A stretch of DNA of 64,000 bases from Williamsia muralis NBRC 105860 (GCF_001598915.1 NZ_BDAP01000009.1:1-64000), one strand, 5' to 3'. Shown: positions 1 to 8,970, counted from the stretch's first letter. Numbers and translations are program-made. Notes: generated by a model not told the origin, from the letters alone.

Positions 1-162
1 ACGGGTTGGGTCGACGTTTTCGGCCGCTATATCTGCCCTTCCACCAACTACTCCTTTTCGCGTCGCTGGGGAGCAAGTGCTTCGGAGAACGGCAACGTCT
101 GATTGCTATCAGCCGCGCTCACAACTGGCGGCTAGGTCGGCGTTCGGCTTGTTTGTCAGACC

Positions 163-178
163 TCGAACGTATGATCGA
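163..178 (+). promoter_or_regulatory. SOS box (LexA operator) of DUF222/HNH gene
   Basis: TCGAACGTATGATCGA differs at one base from the mycobacterial LexA consensus TCGAAC-N4-GTTCGA. It covers a good -10 hexamer (TATGAT, 170-175) whose expected transcription start falls on the ATG at 182. This implies a repressed, leaderless transcript. LexA control of some 13E12-family genes is known in M. tuberculosis; binding here is inferred. Confidence 0.7.
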
Positions 179-181
179 TTC

Positions 182-1615
182 ATGAGTTGGGCGGGGGCCA
201 CCACGATGGACGCTGAGGCGTCGGAGTTGTTGTCGCGGGTGCAGTCTGGAGTGCGTGAGGTGAATCGGGCATGGGCGCGGCGGCTGGACGACGGCCTCGA
301 GTACTACCGGTATGTCTCCAGCAACGACGACGAGAACGGCACTCGAGCGGCGGCGTGTGAGATCGCGGTGGCGTGGCGATGCACCACCGGGCAGGCCGAT
401 CATTTGTTGCGCTGTCGGCGGCTGCTGGATCACCTCCCGGCTTTGGCCGAGGCGTTTGATGCCGGTGAGGTGAGCATCGGCAAGCTCAAGGCGCTGCATC
501 ACCGGGCGTCGCGAGGGTACCGGGACGCGCTGATGGACCTGGACGGTGTGCTCGCGGACGACGCGATGCTGTTGGGTGACAACTCATTTGCCGAAGAACT
601 GGATCGTCATCTGATGTTGTTCGAGCCGGAGACCGCGGACGATGACGAGGTAGCCGATCCGGCTCGGCGGGTGGTGGTGCGTCGGCGTGCGGGTGGGATG
701 GCGAGTTTGATCACCGCATGCACTGCGGAAGAAGCGGTCCGGGTCAAAGCGCAGCTCGATGAAATGGCGCCGGACAATCGGGCCGGACAGGTGGACGCGG
801 TGCTCGATGCGATCGCAGCTAGCCATGGCCAGACTGAAGCCGCTGTCGCCGAGACGTCGAATCCCGCAGAATCAGCCGTCAGCTCAGAAGCAGATACGCG
901 CGATCTGGCCGATGTAGAGCGGAAGCCCGCGCGGTCGGCTCCTCGCGCATGGACGGAGTTGGTGGTCGACCTGCCGACAGTCCTGGGGTTGTCTTCGAAT
1001 CCGGGATATCTACTCGGGTACGGGCCGCTCGATTGTGAGCAGTCGCGGTCGTTGGCGGGTCGGTCCAGGTGGCGGGGCTTGGTGACGATCGGGGAAAGGG
1101 CAGTCTCGGGACTCCTCGACTTGTTCGCCACTGCCGCAGGCGCGGCGATCAACCGTGACGACATCACGGCGGTGTTGATGAGCTCGGTCGACGGCGGAAG
1201 TCGAATCGTGCTGGGGGAGAAGAACCTGGGCCCGCCGCCGCCCCTGAAAGCGCCACCCGATCAGGAGGGCCACGGTGGTTGGAGTACGCCGCCGCCGGGC
1301 GCGTTGCGATATCGACCCGGGGCAAGGCTGGCTCGAATAGTGCGTGCGCTCGATGGGCATTGCCGATACCCGGGCTGTTTCGTGCCCGCGGACAAATGCG
1401 AGCTCGACCACATTGTGCCGTTCAACCATGCCAACCCCATGGCCGGTGGGTGGTCGATCGAAGCGAACTTCGAGTGCCTGTGCAAAGAGCACCACGACCT
1501 CAAAACCCGGGGCATCATCCGAGTGGTCCTGAATGGCGACCGAAAGATCTGGGTCAACACGCGCGCCGGACAGCAGATTGCTACGCAACCTGCGATACGC
1601 CAAGCCACGAAGTAG
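182..1615 (+). CDS. DUF222 / HNH endonuclease domain protein (13E12 repeat family)
   Basis: A 477-residue member of the DUF222-HNH (13E12/REP) family, predicted nucleases of uncertain role that are multicopy in Mycobacterium and Gordonia. The N-terminal two thirds are DUF222. The C-terminus has an HNH zinc-finger nuclease: a Cys pair in CRYPGC, then CELDHIVPF, and the CKEHH motif near the end. I chose ATG 182 because the -10 box at 170-175 would start the transcript there; ATG 206, with a purine-rich stretch upstream, is the alternative. The frame stays open 5' of 182, but the SOS box lies inside that part, so a longer product is unlikely. A second family member lies at 20466. Confidence 0.85.
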   Translation: MSWAGATTMDAEASELLSRVQSGVREVNRAWARRLDDGLEYYRYVSSNDDENGTRAAACEIAVAWRCTTGQADHLLRCRRLLDHLPALAEAFDAGEVSIGKLKALHHRASRGYRDALMDLDGVLADDAMLLGDNSFAEELDRHLMLFEPETADDDEVADPARRVVVRRRAGGMASLITACTAEEAVRVKAQLDEMAPDNRAGQVDAVLDAIAASHGQTEAAVAETSNPAESAVSSEADTRDLADVERKPARSAPRAWTELVVDLPTVLGLSSNPGYLLGYGPLDCEQSRSLAGRSRWRGLVTIGERAVSGLLDLFATAAGAAINRDDITAVLMSSVDGGSRIVLGEKNLGPPPPLKAPPDQEGHGGWSTPPPGALRYRPGARLARIVRALDGHCRYPGCFVPADKCELDHIVPFNHANPMAGGWSIEANFECLCKEHHDLKTRGIIRVVLNGDRKIWVNTRAGQQIATQPAIRQATK

Positions 1616-1636
1616 CGCTAGTCCAAGTCGACCTAC

Positions 1637-1664
1637 TTGCTTCGGTACCCTACGGGGGTATAGT
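1637..1664 (+). promoter_or_regulatory. Copper-type (CsoR-like) operator-promoter
   Basis: TACCCTACGGGGGTA (1646-1660) is a G/C-tract inverted repeat of the kind bound by CsoR-family copper repressors. It sits between a -35-like TTGCTT (1637-1642) and a -10 TATAGT (1659-1664) with a 16-bp spacer. The transcript would start about 20 nt before the ATG at 1693, which has a strong Shine-Dalgarno (gaggaggg). A similar operator precedes the ATPase gene at 2974. Confidence 0.6.
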
Positions 1665-1692
1665 CGATTTTGGCCGACACGAGGAGGGTGAG

Positions 1693-2118
1693 ATGAGGCG
1701 TACGCAACGCGCTGACTCCGCCTTCGTCGGGTCAACCGCCACTGTCGCGGCGTCGGCGTTTGCAGCGCTACTGGCAGTTCTCCTCATGCACTCGGTGCCC
1801 ATGGTGCACGCACCGGCGCATGGCGTCGCAGGCGCGCATGCCGCAGTCCCCACCCACCAGGAGCATTCGGGCCACACAACCATGGACCCGCCGGCGATGG
1901 CAGCCGACGGCACCCACTGGACGACGCATGCGGCGATGGCCCTCTGCATGGCGTTGATAACCGTCGCGTCGGTGTTGCTGATCGTGCGGCGGCTACTTGG
2001 ACACCAAGGCGCCGACGCCGCACCGCGAATTCACGTTCCCGGCAACGGCAGGTACGCCTCGCGCGCCCCACCCTGGGCCGCGCCCTCCCTCGAAAAGTTG
2101 TCGATCTTGAGGATCTGA
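1693..2118 (+). CDS. Small His/Met-rich membrane protein (DUF6153-like)
   Basis: A 141-residue protein with an N-terminal hydrophobic segment (about residues 15-38), a His/Met-rich extracytoplasmic stretch (HAPAHGVAGAHA, HQEHSGHTTMD) and a second membrane segment (about 75-97) followed by a basic tail. This matches the DUF6153 type found beside copper genes in actinobacteria. Metal binding by the His/Met loop is inferred. Start ATG 1693 has gaggaggg upstream. It is the first gene after a CsoR-like operator, and a DUF305 lipoprotein gene follows 89 bp later on the same strand, so a copper-responsive unit is likely. Several upstream in-frame codons are open but lie in the preceding gene. Confidence 0.7.
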   Translation: MRRTQRADSAFVGSTATVAASAFAALLAVLLMHSVPMVHAPAHGVAGAHAAVPTHQEHSGHTTMDPPAMAADGTHWTTHAAMALCMALITVASVLLIVRRLLGHQGADAAPRIHVPGNGRYASRAPPWAAPSLEKLSILRI

Positions 2119-2126
2119 TGGACCCC

Positions 2127-2145
2127 CGCCCGTTTCCTGCGGGCG
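2127..2145 (+). other. Intercistronic hairpin
   Basis: CGCCCG (2127-2132) and CGGGCG (2140-2145) can pair around a 7-nt loop, nine bases after the stop of the small membrane protein. There is no T-tract. It could partly attenuate or stabilise the transcript running into the DUF305 gene. Seen only as sequence; function is a guess. Confidence 0.3.
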
Positions 2146-2207
2146 AGTCCTCGTCATGGCGTGTGTGTTTCGCACGCCGATCCCTATCAACATTCGAAGG
2201 AATAGCC

Positions 2208-2861
2208 ATGTACAAAACACGTTCTCGCCGAACCGGTTTCGCGCTCGTCGGCATCGCGGCGTCGGCCACCCTGCTTTTTGCGGGGTGCAGTTCTGACAAC
2301 GGTGACCACGACATGGGCTCGATGTCCCACCAGTCGTCTGCCACATCTGCCGCTCCGACGGCCTCGAATTCGGAACAGGCCGCCGCGTTCAACGATGCCG
2401 ATGTGATGTTTGCGCAGATGATGTACCCCCACCATGCGCAAGCCGTGGAGATGGCCCAACTGGTCGAGGGTCGGACCACCACTCCCGAGGTCGTCCAACT
2501 CGCTGAGGCCATCGAGTCGGCTCAGGGTCCGGAGATGGAACAGCTCGCCCAGTGGTTGAAGCAGTGGGGCAAACCTGATCCCAGCGCACAAGGTGGAGGG
2601 CAGGGCGACATGCATCACGGCGACGACACCATGAGCGGGATGATGTCGGAGCAAGAGATGAATGACCTGGCGGCCAAGAGTGGCACGGAGTTCGACCAGG
2701 CCTGGCTGGCCATGATGATCGAACATCACGCCGGTGCCATCGAGATGGCAAACGCCGAGATTGCTGACGGTGAAAACCAGGCCGCCAAGCAACTCGCAAC
2801 GACCATTGCGGCGACTCAGCAGCAGGAGATCGACACCATGAGGTCGCTCCAGCGGTCCTGA
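2208..2861 (+). CDS. DUF305 family copper-island lipoprotein
   Basis: A 217-residue lipoprotein: basic start, hydrophobic segment and lipobox LFAGC with the lipidated Cys about residue 26. The mature part holds two DUF305 ferritin-like helical halves with the signatures MMYPHHAQAVEMA and MMIEHHAGAIEMA, separated by a Met/His-rich linker (MHHGDDTMSGMM). DUF305 proteins commonly accompany copper resistance genes and are thought to bind metal through these His/Met residues. I chose ATG 2208, preceded by gaagga, because it places the signal peptide at the N-terminus; the frame opens 30 codons earlier. It lies between two copper-type promoters and is followed by a strong terminator. Confidence 0.85.
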   Translation: MYKTRSRRTGFALVGIAASATLLFAGCSSDNGDHDMGSMSHQSSATSAAPTASNSEQAAAFNDADVMFAQMMYPHHAQAVEMAQLVEGRTTTPEVVQLAEAIESAQGPEMEQLAQWLKQWGKPDPSAQGGGQGDMHHGDDTMSGMMSEQEMNDLAAKSGTEFDQAWLAMMIEHHAGAIEMANAEIADGENQAAKQLATTIAATQQQEIDTMRSLQRS

Positions 2862-2888
2862 CTGCACACACGAAATCGAAAGATCCAG

Positions 2889-2922
2889 CAAAGGCGCTCC
2901 GGCTTCGGCGGGAGCGCCTTTG
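2889..2922 (+). terminator. Rho-independent terminator after DUF305 gene
   Basis: A perfect 12-bp inverted repeat (CAAAGGCGCTCC / GGAGCGCCTTTG) around a 10-nt loop containing a ttcg tetraloop core, 27 bases after the DUF305 stop. The run of T after the stem is short (TTTG), as is common in high-GC actinobacteria. It separates the lipoprotein unit from the ATPase promoter just downstream. Confidence 0.75.
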
Positions 2923-2938
2923 TTGTCGAAACAATTCC

Positions 2939-2967
2939 TCGACACATACCCCTGGGGGGTATATATT
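2939..2967 (+). promoter_or_regulatory. CsoR-like operator inside the promoter of the P1B ATPase
   Basis: ATACCCCTGGGGGGTATAT (2946-2964) is a near-perfect copper-repressor inverted repeat. It fills the 17-bp spacer between -35 TCGACA (2939-2944) and -10 TATATT (2962-2967). Seven bases beyond the -10 is the ATG at 2974, so the mRNA is probably leaderless. No csoR gene is in the window; the repressor must be encoded elsewhere. Confidence 0.7.
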
Positions 2968-2973
2968 CGGGAC

Positions 2974-5100
2974 ATGGACACGATGCACAACCACTCGGCT
3001 CACGCCGAACATCACGCAGCTCATGAGGGAATGGACCATCAGGGTGGTCATGCGGGGCACGCGGGGCATTCCGGCCACGGCGATCACGTCGGACAGTTCC
3101 GCCGACTGTTCTGGATCATGCTCGCGCTCGCAGTCCCGGTCGTCGGATTCTCGGGCATGTTCGCAATGCTCATCGGCTACGAACTACCCGACCACGGGTT
3201 CGTCTCGTGGATCTCGCCGGTGCTCGGCACGGTCATGTTCGTGTGGGGTGGCCGCCCGTTCCTCAGCGGCGCCGTCGGCGAGATCCGCTCGCGGGCTCCT
3301 GGAATGATGCTGCTCATCGCTCTTGCCATCACGGTCGCGTTTGTCGCCTCATGGGGCGCGAGCCTCGATGTGCTGCACCATGATCTAGATTTCTGGTGGG
3401 AGCTGGCACTACTGATCGTCATCATGCTGCTCGGGCACTGGATCGAGATGCGTTCGCTGGCACAGACCACGTCGGCACTCGACTCGCTGGCCGCATTGTT
3501 GCCCGACGAGGCCGAGAGGATTGAAGGTGGCACCACGGTGCTCGTAGCTCCCGCGGCACTCCGTCTGGGCGATGTGGTTCTCGTGCGTCCGGGAGCGAGT
3601 GTGCCGGCCGATGGAACGATCATCGACGGGACCGCCGAGGTCGATGAGTCGATGGTGACGGGCGAATCGCGCACCGTCGGCCGGACGGTCGGGGACGCTG
3701 TGGTTGCCGGAACCGTCGCCACCGATTCTGCTCTGCGCGTTCGCGTCACGGCCATCGGCGACGACACCGCGCTGGCGGGTATCCAGCGACTGGTGTCCGA
3801 GGCGCAGAACTCGTCGTCGCGGGCGCAGCGCCTCGCGGACCGTGCCGCCGCGTGGCTCTTCTGGTACGCGCTCGGTGCCGCAGCCCTCACCGCAATCGTC
3901 TGGTCTGTCCTCGGATCCACCGACGACGCGGTGGTGCGCACCATCACCGTGCTGGTGATCGCTTGCCCTCACGCTCTGGGGCTGGCAATACCTCTCGTGG
4001 TCGCGATCGCCACCGAGCGCGCTGCCCGTGCAGGTGTGTTGGTCAAAGACCGCCTCGCTCTCGAACGCATGCGGTCGGTCGACGCGGTGCTGTTCGACAA
4101 GACCGGCACATTGACGCAAGGGGAGCCGACGGTTGTCGCGGTCCACGCACTCGGTACGACGACCGAGAACCAAGCGCTTGCCCTGGCTGCGGCGGTGGAG
4201 TCCGACAGCGAGCACCCGTTGGGCAAGGCGATCGTCGAGGCCGCCAAGGCGCGTCAGCTGCAGGTTCCCCCGGCCGAACAGTTCCGGGCGTCGCCGGCTG
4301 AAGGGGTGTCGGCGTCGGTGGAAGGGAAGCATGTCCGGGTCGGGGGCCCGCGCATGTTGGAGCGGCACCAGCGCGCCGAGGTCGAGGTTGCCGAGAACTG
4401 GCGTGCCGACGGGGCCATCATCCTGCACGTACTCGTCGACGACGAGGTGATCGGAGCGCTGAAGTTGGCCGACGACATCAGGCCGGAATCGCGGGAAGCC
4501 GTTGCGGCACTGCACCGACTCGACATCGAGGTTGTCATGATCACCGGTGACGCCGAAGCCGTGGCCCGATCGGTCGCGACCGAGCTGGGTATCGACCGCG
4601 TGTTCGCCGGAGTTCGGCCAGAGGACAAGGCGTCGAAGGTCAAAGAACTGCAGGGCGCCGGACGCACCACCGCCATGGTGGGTGACGGGGTGAACGATGC
4701 GCCCGCGCTGGCCCAGGCCGACGTCGGCATCGCCATCGGCGCCGGGACCGACGTCGCAATCGCATCGGCAGGGGTCATCCTGGCCGGGGACGATCCGCGT
4801 TCGGTCGTGTCGGTGATCGACTTGTCCAAGGCGGGCTACCGAAAGATGAAGCAAAACCTTTGGTGGGCAGCCGGTTACAACCTGATCTCCGTGCCGCTGG
4901 CTGCTGGACTGCTGGCCCCGCTCGGGTTCGTGCTGCCGATGTCCGTGGGCGCCATCCTCATGTCGATCTCGACGGTGGTGGTTGCCCTCAACGCGCAGCT
5001 CCTGCGCCGGCTGGATCTGCGGCCAGACGCCCGCGATCCAGGGAACAAGGCCGCGAACGCTGGGCAAGGTGGAGTAGACATGGCAACATCACGCTTGTGA
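2974..5100 (+). CDS. P1B-type heavy-metal (copper/silver) efflux ATPase, CopB-like, CPH type
   Basis: A 708-residue P-type ATPase that should export copper (or silver) across the cytoplasmic membrane. The N-terminus is a His-rich tail (HNHSAHAEHHAAHEGMDH) rather than a CxxC heavy-metal domain. After it come membrane pairs, the actuator motif VTGES, the transmembrane ion-site motif ACPHALG, the phosphorylation motif DKTGTLTQG, the HP motif SDSEHPLG and the hinge VGDGVNDAP. A CPH instead of CPC site plus a His-rich tail is the P1B-3 (CopB) signature. ATG 2974 fits the leaderless promoter; ATG 2983 is an alternative. Its stop overlaps the next gene, an AraC regulator, by four bases. Confidence 0.9.
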   Translation: MDTMHNHSAHAEHHAAHEGMDHQGGHAGHAGHSGHGDHVGQFRRLFWIMLALAVPVVGFSGMFAMLIGYELPDHGFVSWISPVLGTVMFVWGGRPFLSGAVGEIRSRAPGMMLLIALAITVAFVASWGASLDVLHHDLDFWWELALLIVIMLLGHWIEMRSLAQTTSALDSLAALLPDEAERIEGGTTVLVAPAALRLGDVVLVRPGASVPADGTIIDGTAEVDESMVTGESRTVGRTVGDAVVAGTVATDSALRVRVTAIGDDTALAGIQRLVSEAQNSSSRAQRLADRAAAWLFWYALGAAALTAIVWSVLGSTDDAVVRTITVLVIACPHALGLAIPLVVAIATERAARAGVLVKDRLALERMRSVDAVLFDKTGTLTQGEPTVVAVHALGTTTENQALALAAAVESDSEHPLGKAIVEAAKARQLQVPPAEQFRASPAEGVSASVEGKHVRVGGPRMLERHQRAEVEVAENWRADGAIILHVLVDDEVIGALKLADDIRPESREAVAALHRLDIEVVMITGDAEAVARSVATELGIDRVFAGVRPEDKASKVKELQGAGRTTAMVGDGVNDAPALAQADVGIAIGAGTDVAIASAGVILAGDDPRSVVSVIDLSKAGYRKMKQNLWWAAGYNLISVPLAAGLLAPLGFVLPMSVGAILMSISTVVVALNAQLLRRLDLRPDARDPGNKAANAGQGGVDMATSRL

Positions 5101-5546
5101 CCAGCGACTCCGCGGCAGCGCAGAACCTTCGAGACCTTGCTCTGCTGCGACGCGTCCGCGATCGAATCGACCGCGAGTATGCGGAACCACTGAACGTCGA
5201 AGCCCTCGCCCGAGGGGTGAACATGTCGGCAGGTCATCTCAGTCGCCAGTTCAAGCTGGCCTACGGCGAGTCGCCGTATGCCTATCTGATGACCCGGCGA
5301 ATCGAGCGTGCGAAGGCGCTGCTCCAGCGGGGCGATCTGAACGTCACCGAAGTGTGTTTCGCCGTGGGTTGTTCATCGCTGGGAACATTCAGCACCCGCT
5401 TCACCGAGTTGGTCGGGATGTCGCCGAGCACCTACCGGAGTGAGGCCGCGGGTGAGACCGCAGGGATGCCGTCCTGCGTCACGAAAAAGGTGGCCAGACC
5501 GATCAGGAATCGAGAAGCCAAAGGCGTCGCGTCGCAACTAGCGTGA
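5097..5546 (+). CDS. AraC-family transcriptional regulator (DNA-binding domain only)
   Basis: A 149-residue protein made almost entirely of an AraC/XylS double helix-turn-helix: helix one around ALARGVNMSAGHLSRQFK, helix two around VTEVCFAVGCSSLGTFSTRF, followed by GMSPSTYR. There is no N-terminal sensor domain; a 35-residue basic C-terminal tail remains. GTG 5097 overlaps the ATPase stop (GTGA). The frame is open further upstream but only inside the ATPase gene. Its own stop overlaps the GTG of the VOC gene. AraC-VOC pairs are common in actinobacteria, so it probably controls the two downstream genes. Its place directly behind a copper ATPase is unusual. Confidence 0.85.
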   Translation: MTSDSAAAQNLRDLALLRRVRDRIDREYAEPLNVEALARGVNMSAGHLSRQFKLAYGESPYAYLMTRRIERAKALLQRGDLNVTEVCFAVGCSSLGTFSTRFTELVGMSPSTYRSEAAGETAGMPSCVTKKVARPIRNREAKGVASQLA

Positions 5547-5962
5547 GCGACATGGACATCAACATTCATTCGAGTTTCCTTCCGCACACCGACCCAGAGG
5601 CTTCCAAGGCCTTCTATCGGGACACCCTCGGCTTCGAGGTCCGCAATGAGGTCGGCTACAACGACATGTACTGGATCACGGTCGGACCGAAGGGTCAGCC
5701 CGACGTCAACATCGTGCTGACCCCGCCGGGTGCCGACCCGGGCATCACCGACGATGAGCGGCGCACGATCACCGAGATGATGGCAAAGGGCACGTACGCG
5801 AGCCTGCTGCTCGCCACCAAAGACCTGGACGACACGTTCGAGCGTGTGCAGGCAAACGGCACCGAGGTGGTGCAGGAGCCGACGCAACAGCCTTACGGCA
5901 TCCGGGACTGCGCGATCCGTGACCCGGCAGGCAACATGATCCGTATCCAGGAAGTCGCGTGA
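5543..5962 (+). CDS. VOC (glyoxalase/bleomycin-resistance) family protein
   Basis: A 139-residue single-chain vicinal-oxygen-chelate protein with the usual paired beta-alpha-beta-beta-beta modules: SSFLPHTDPEASKAFYRD at the N-terminus, and YGIRDCAIRDPAGNMIRI at the end of module two. Members are metal-dependent lyases, isomerases, dioxygenases or drug-binding proteins; the substrate cannot be read from sequence. GTG 5543 overlaps the AraC stop (GTGA); ATG 5552 is an alternative. It is cotranscribed by overlap with the regulator before it and the F420-type oxidoreductase after it. Confidence 0.85.
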   Translation: MSDMDINIHSSFLPHTDPEASKAFYRDTLGFEVRNEVGYNDMYWITVGPKGQPDVNIVLTPPGADPGITDDERRTITEMMAKGTYASLLLATKDLDDTFERVQANGTEVVQEPTQQPYGIRDCAIRDPAGNMIRIQEVA

Positions 5963-6432
5963 TGACGGACAGCAAGCAAGCGGACAGCCGCAAGAATCGC
6001 GGTAAGACGCCGGGGCGGTTGTCGCGGTGGATGCAGCAGCGCACGAACAGTCGGACGATCACCCGCATACGACGGGGCAAGGCGACCTTCATGGGTATGG
6101 ACCTTCTTGTCCTGCACACCGTCGGCCGGCGTACGGGGGAGCCGCGGCAATCGCCGGTGACCTGGTTCGACGACGGCGACGGTGTCCGGCTCATCATCGC
6201 GTCGGGCGGCGGGGACCAGAACCCTGATTGGTTCGCCAATCTGATGGCCGCTCCAGACCAGGCGTCGATGGAAATGCCCGGCCAGGACGTCGTCGCGGTG
6301 ACGCCGCGACGACTCGAAGGTCCTGAGCGCGAACAGGCCTGGCAACGAATCGTCGAGGCACAGCCCCGCTACGCGAAGTATCAGCAGAAGTCCGACAGGC
6401 AGTACCCGGTTGTCCGGCTCACCCCGCGCTGA
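5962..6432 (+). CDS. Nitroreductase/deazaflavin (F420)-dependent oxidoreductase, DDN family
   Basis: A 156-residue protein of the Ddn/FDOR-B split-barrel family (typical length 140-160) that binds F420H2. Diagnostic stretches are MGMDLLVLHTVGRRTGEPRQ, the strand VTWFDDGDGVRLIIASGGG and NPDWFANL. The substrate (quinone, xenobiotic or metabolite) is unknown. ATG 5962 overlaps the VOC stop (TGATG); GTG 5959 one codon earlier is possible. The same window encodes FbiC, so the cofactor is made in this organism. It appears to be the last gene of the ATPase-AraC-VOC-DDN run. Confidence 0.8.
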   Translation: MTDSKQADSRKNRGKTPGRLSRWMQQRTNSRTITRIRRGKATFMGMDLLVLHTVGRRTGEPRQSPVTWFDDGDGVRLIIASGGGDQNPDWFANLMAAPDQASMEMPGQDVVAVTPRRLEGPEREQAWQRIVEAQPRYAKYQQKSDRQYPVVRLTPR

Positions 6433-6538
6433 TCCTCAACCGGCACCCAGGGTCCGGGAAACCCAGTACGCTGTACGAAACTAGACCGAGTCGGCGCTCT
6501 GCCGCGACGTCGTGCCAACAGATGGAGACCGGAGCAGC

Positions 6539-8923
6539 ATGGCCACCACCAAGAAACCGCAATCGCAGGAACCGCACATCGCCGACACCCACGACCTGAT
6601 CCGCGTGCAGGGTGCTCGGGTGAACAATCTCAAAGACATCAGCGTGGAGATCCCGAAGCGCAGGCTCACGGTGTTCACCGGCGTTTCGGGTTCGGGCAAG
6701 AGTTCGCTGGTGTTCAGCACCATCGCTGCCGAATCGCAGCGCATGATCAACGAGACGTACAGCGCTTTCCTGCAGGGTTTCATGCCCACTTTGGCGCGGC
6801 CGGAAGTCGACGTCATGGACGGTCTCACCACCGCCATCATCGTCGACCAGCAGCGCATGGGGTCAGACCCGCGGTCCACCGTCGGTACGGCGACCGACGC
6901 CAACGCGATGCTCCGAATCCTGTTCAGCCGCCTCGGCAAACCTCATATCGGTTCCCCACAGGCGTTCTCGTTCAACGTCGCGTCGATCTCCGGCGCCGGT
7001 GCGGTGACGATCGAGCGTGGGGGACGGGAGACAAAGGAGCGGCGGACCTTCAGCATCACCGGTGGCATGTGCCCGCGGTGTGAGGGGCGAGGGTCGGTGT
7101 CCGACATCGACCTGACGGCGCTGTACGACGCCGACAAGTCACTCAACGACGGCGCCATCACCATTCCCGGGTACAGCATGGAAGGGTGGTACGGCCGAAT
7201 CTTTCGGGGCTGCGGCTATTTCGACCCCGACAAGCCGATCAGCAAGTTCACCAAGAAGCAATTGAATGACCTGCTCTACCGGGAACCGACCAAGATCAAG
7301 ATCGACGGCATCAACCTCACCTACCAGGGGCTGGTCCCGCAGATGCAGAAGTCGTTCCTGTCCAAGGACATCGATGCGCTCCAGCCGCACATCCGGACAT
7401 TTGTCGAACGGGCGGTCGCCTTCGCCACGTGTCCGGAATGCGATGGCACGAGGCTGAGCGAAGCGGCGCGCTCGTCGAAGATCAACAAGATCAGCATCGC
7501 CGATGCCTGTGCGATGCAGATCAGCGATCTGGCCGAGTGGGTCCGTGGACTGGACGAGCCGTCGGTGGCCGGTTTGTTGTCCAACCTCCAGCAGACTCTC
7601 GACTCGTTCGTCGAGATCGGGCTGGGCTACCTCTCACTGGACCGCCCCTCCGGCACCTTGTCCGGAGGAGAAGCGCAGCGCACCAAGATGATCCGGCATC
7701 TCGGATCGTCCCTGACCGATGTGACCTACGTCTTCGACGAACCGACGATCGGGCTGCACCCACACGACATCGAGCGCATGAACGGTCTGCTGCTGCGGCT
7801 GCGCGACAAGGGCAACACCGTGTTGGTGGTGGAGCACAAGCCGGAGACCATCGCGATCGGCGATCACGTGGTGGATCTCGGTCCGCGCGCAGGCACCGAA
7901 GGCGGTCAGGTGATGTTCGAGGGCACCGTGGAGGGACTGCGTGCCAGCGACACCCTGACCGGGCACCACCTAGACGACCGGGCGCAGCTGAAGCCCTCGG
8001 TGCGTGAGCCGTCGGGCGCTCTGGAGGTACGCGGGGCCGATACTCACAACCTGCAGAAGGTCGACGTCGACATCCCCCTCGGCGTGCTCGTTGTCCTCAC
8101 CGGGGTCGCCGGATCCGGCAAGAGTTCGCTGATCCAGGGCTCGGTGACCGGTCTCGACGAGGTGATCTCGGTGGACCAGGCCCCGATCAAGGGGTCGCGG
8201 CGAAGTAATCCGGCCACCTACACCGGATTGCTCGACCCCATCCGCAAGGCGTTCGCCAAGGAGAACGGTGTCAAGCCGGCGCTCTTCAGCGCCAACTCGG
8301 AGGGCGCCTGCCCCACCTGTAACGGCGCCGGTGTCATCTACTCCGACCTGGCGATGATGGCAGGGGTGGCCAGCACCTGCGAGGAGTGCGACGGCAAGAG
8401 GTTCCAGGCGGCGGTGCTCGAATACACCTTCGGCGGTCGCGACATCAGCGAAGTGCTGGGCATGTCGGTGGCCGAGGCGGAAGCGTTCTTCGGCGACGGT
8501 GATGCGAAACTGCCTGCAGCGCACAAGATTCTCGACAGATTGGCCGACGTGGGGTTGGGCTACATCAAGCTCGGACAACCGCTGACCACGTTGTCCGGCG
8601 GTGAACGGCAGCGGATCAAGCTGGCCACCCAGATGGCCGGCAAGGGCGGGATCTACGTGCTCGACGAACCGACCACCGGCCTCCACCTCGCCGACGTGGA
8701 GAATCTCCTCGGCCTGCTCGATCGGCTGGTCGAATCGGGGAAGTCGGTCATCGTCATCGAGCATCACCAGGCCGTGATGGCACACGCGGACTGGATCATC
8801 GATCTGGGGCCGGGAGCCGGCCACGATGGTGGCCGGGTCGTCTTCGAGGGCACACCCGCCGATCTCGTCGCGGCTCGGTCCACCCTCACCGGCGAACACC
8901 TCGCGGCGTACGTCGGCGCCTGA
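6539..8923 (+). CDS. UvrA-like ABC ATPase (excinuclease subunit A paralogue)
   Basis: A 794-residue duplicated ABC ATPase of the UvrA class, shorter than housekeeping UvrA (about 950) and lacking much of the UvrB-binding insertion. Half one: Walker [12 protein letters not shown], zinc Cys pairs CPRC/CPEC, signature [10 protein letters not shown], Walker B VFDEP. Half two: Walker [12 protein letters not shown], Cys pairs CPTC/CEEC, signature [10 protein letters not shown], Walker B VLDEP. Such short forms (UvrA2/DrrC type) are linked to resistance against DNA-intercalating drugs and lesion tolerance rather than core repair. ATG 6539 has ggag nine bases upstream. It stands alone between the DDN gene and the GGDEF-EAL gene. 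Confidence 0.85.
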   Translation: MATTKKPQSQEPHIADTHDLIRVQGARVNNLKDISVEIPKRRLTVFTGVSGSGKSSLVFSTIAAESQRMINETYSAFLQGFMPTLARPEVDVMDGLTTAIIVDQQRMGSDPRSTVGTATDANAMLRILFSRLGKPHIGSPQAFSFNVASISGAGAVTIERGGRETKERRTFSITGGMCPRCEGRGSVSDIDLTALYDADKSLNDGAITIPGYSMEGWYGRIFRGCGYFDPDKPISKFTKKQLNDLLYREPTKIKIDGINLTYQGLVPQMQKSFLSKDIDALQPHIRTFVERAVAFATCPECDGTRLSEAARSSKINKISIADACAMQISDLAEWVRGLDEPSVAGLLSNLQQTLDSFVEIGLGYLSLDRPSGTLSGGEAQRTKMIRHLGSSLTDVTYVFDEPTIGLHPHDIERMNGLLLRLRDKGNTVLVVEHKPETIAIGDHVVDLGPRAGTEGGQVMFEGTVEGLRASDTLTGHHLDDRAQLKPSVREPSGALEVRGADTHNLQKVDVDIPLGVLVVLTGVAGSGKSSLIQGSVTGLDEVISVDQAPIKGSRRSNPATYTGLLDPIRKAFAKENGVKPALFSANSEGACPTCNGAGVIYSDLAMMAGVASTCEECDGKRFQAAVLEYTFGGRDISEVLGMSVAEAEAFFGDGDAKLPAAHKILDRLADVGLGYIKLGQPLTTLSGGERQRIKLATQMAGKGGIYVLDEPTTGLHLADVENLLGLLDRLVESGKSVIVIEHHQAVMAHADWIIDLGPGAGHDGGRVVFEGTPADLVAARSTLTGEHLAAYVGA

Positions 8924-8970
8924 AACGCGCCGCTGGGGGCGGGTTCGCGCGCCGTAACAACGAGTTAGGC

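Noticed and set aside
3409-5067. A 552-codon frame antisense to the copper ATPase
   Set aside because: The P-type ATPase motifs on the plus strand are complete. The antisense frame shows no motif and only mirrors codon bias.
6466-6476. GTACGCTGTAC as a TetR-type operator before the UvrA-like gene
   Set aside because: Too short and each GTAC is itself a palindrome, so it is expected often by chance.
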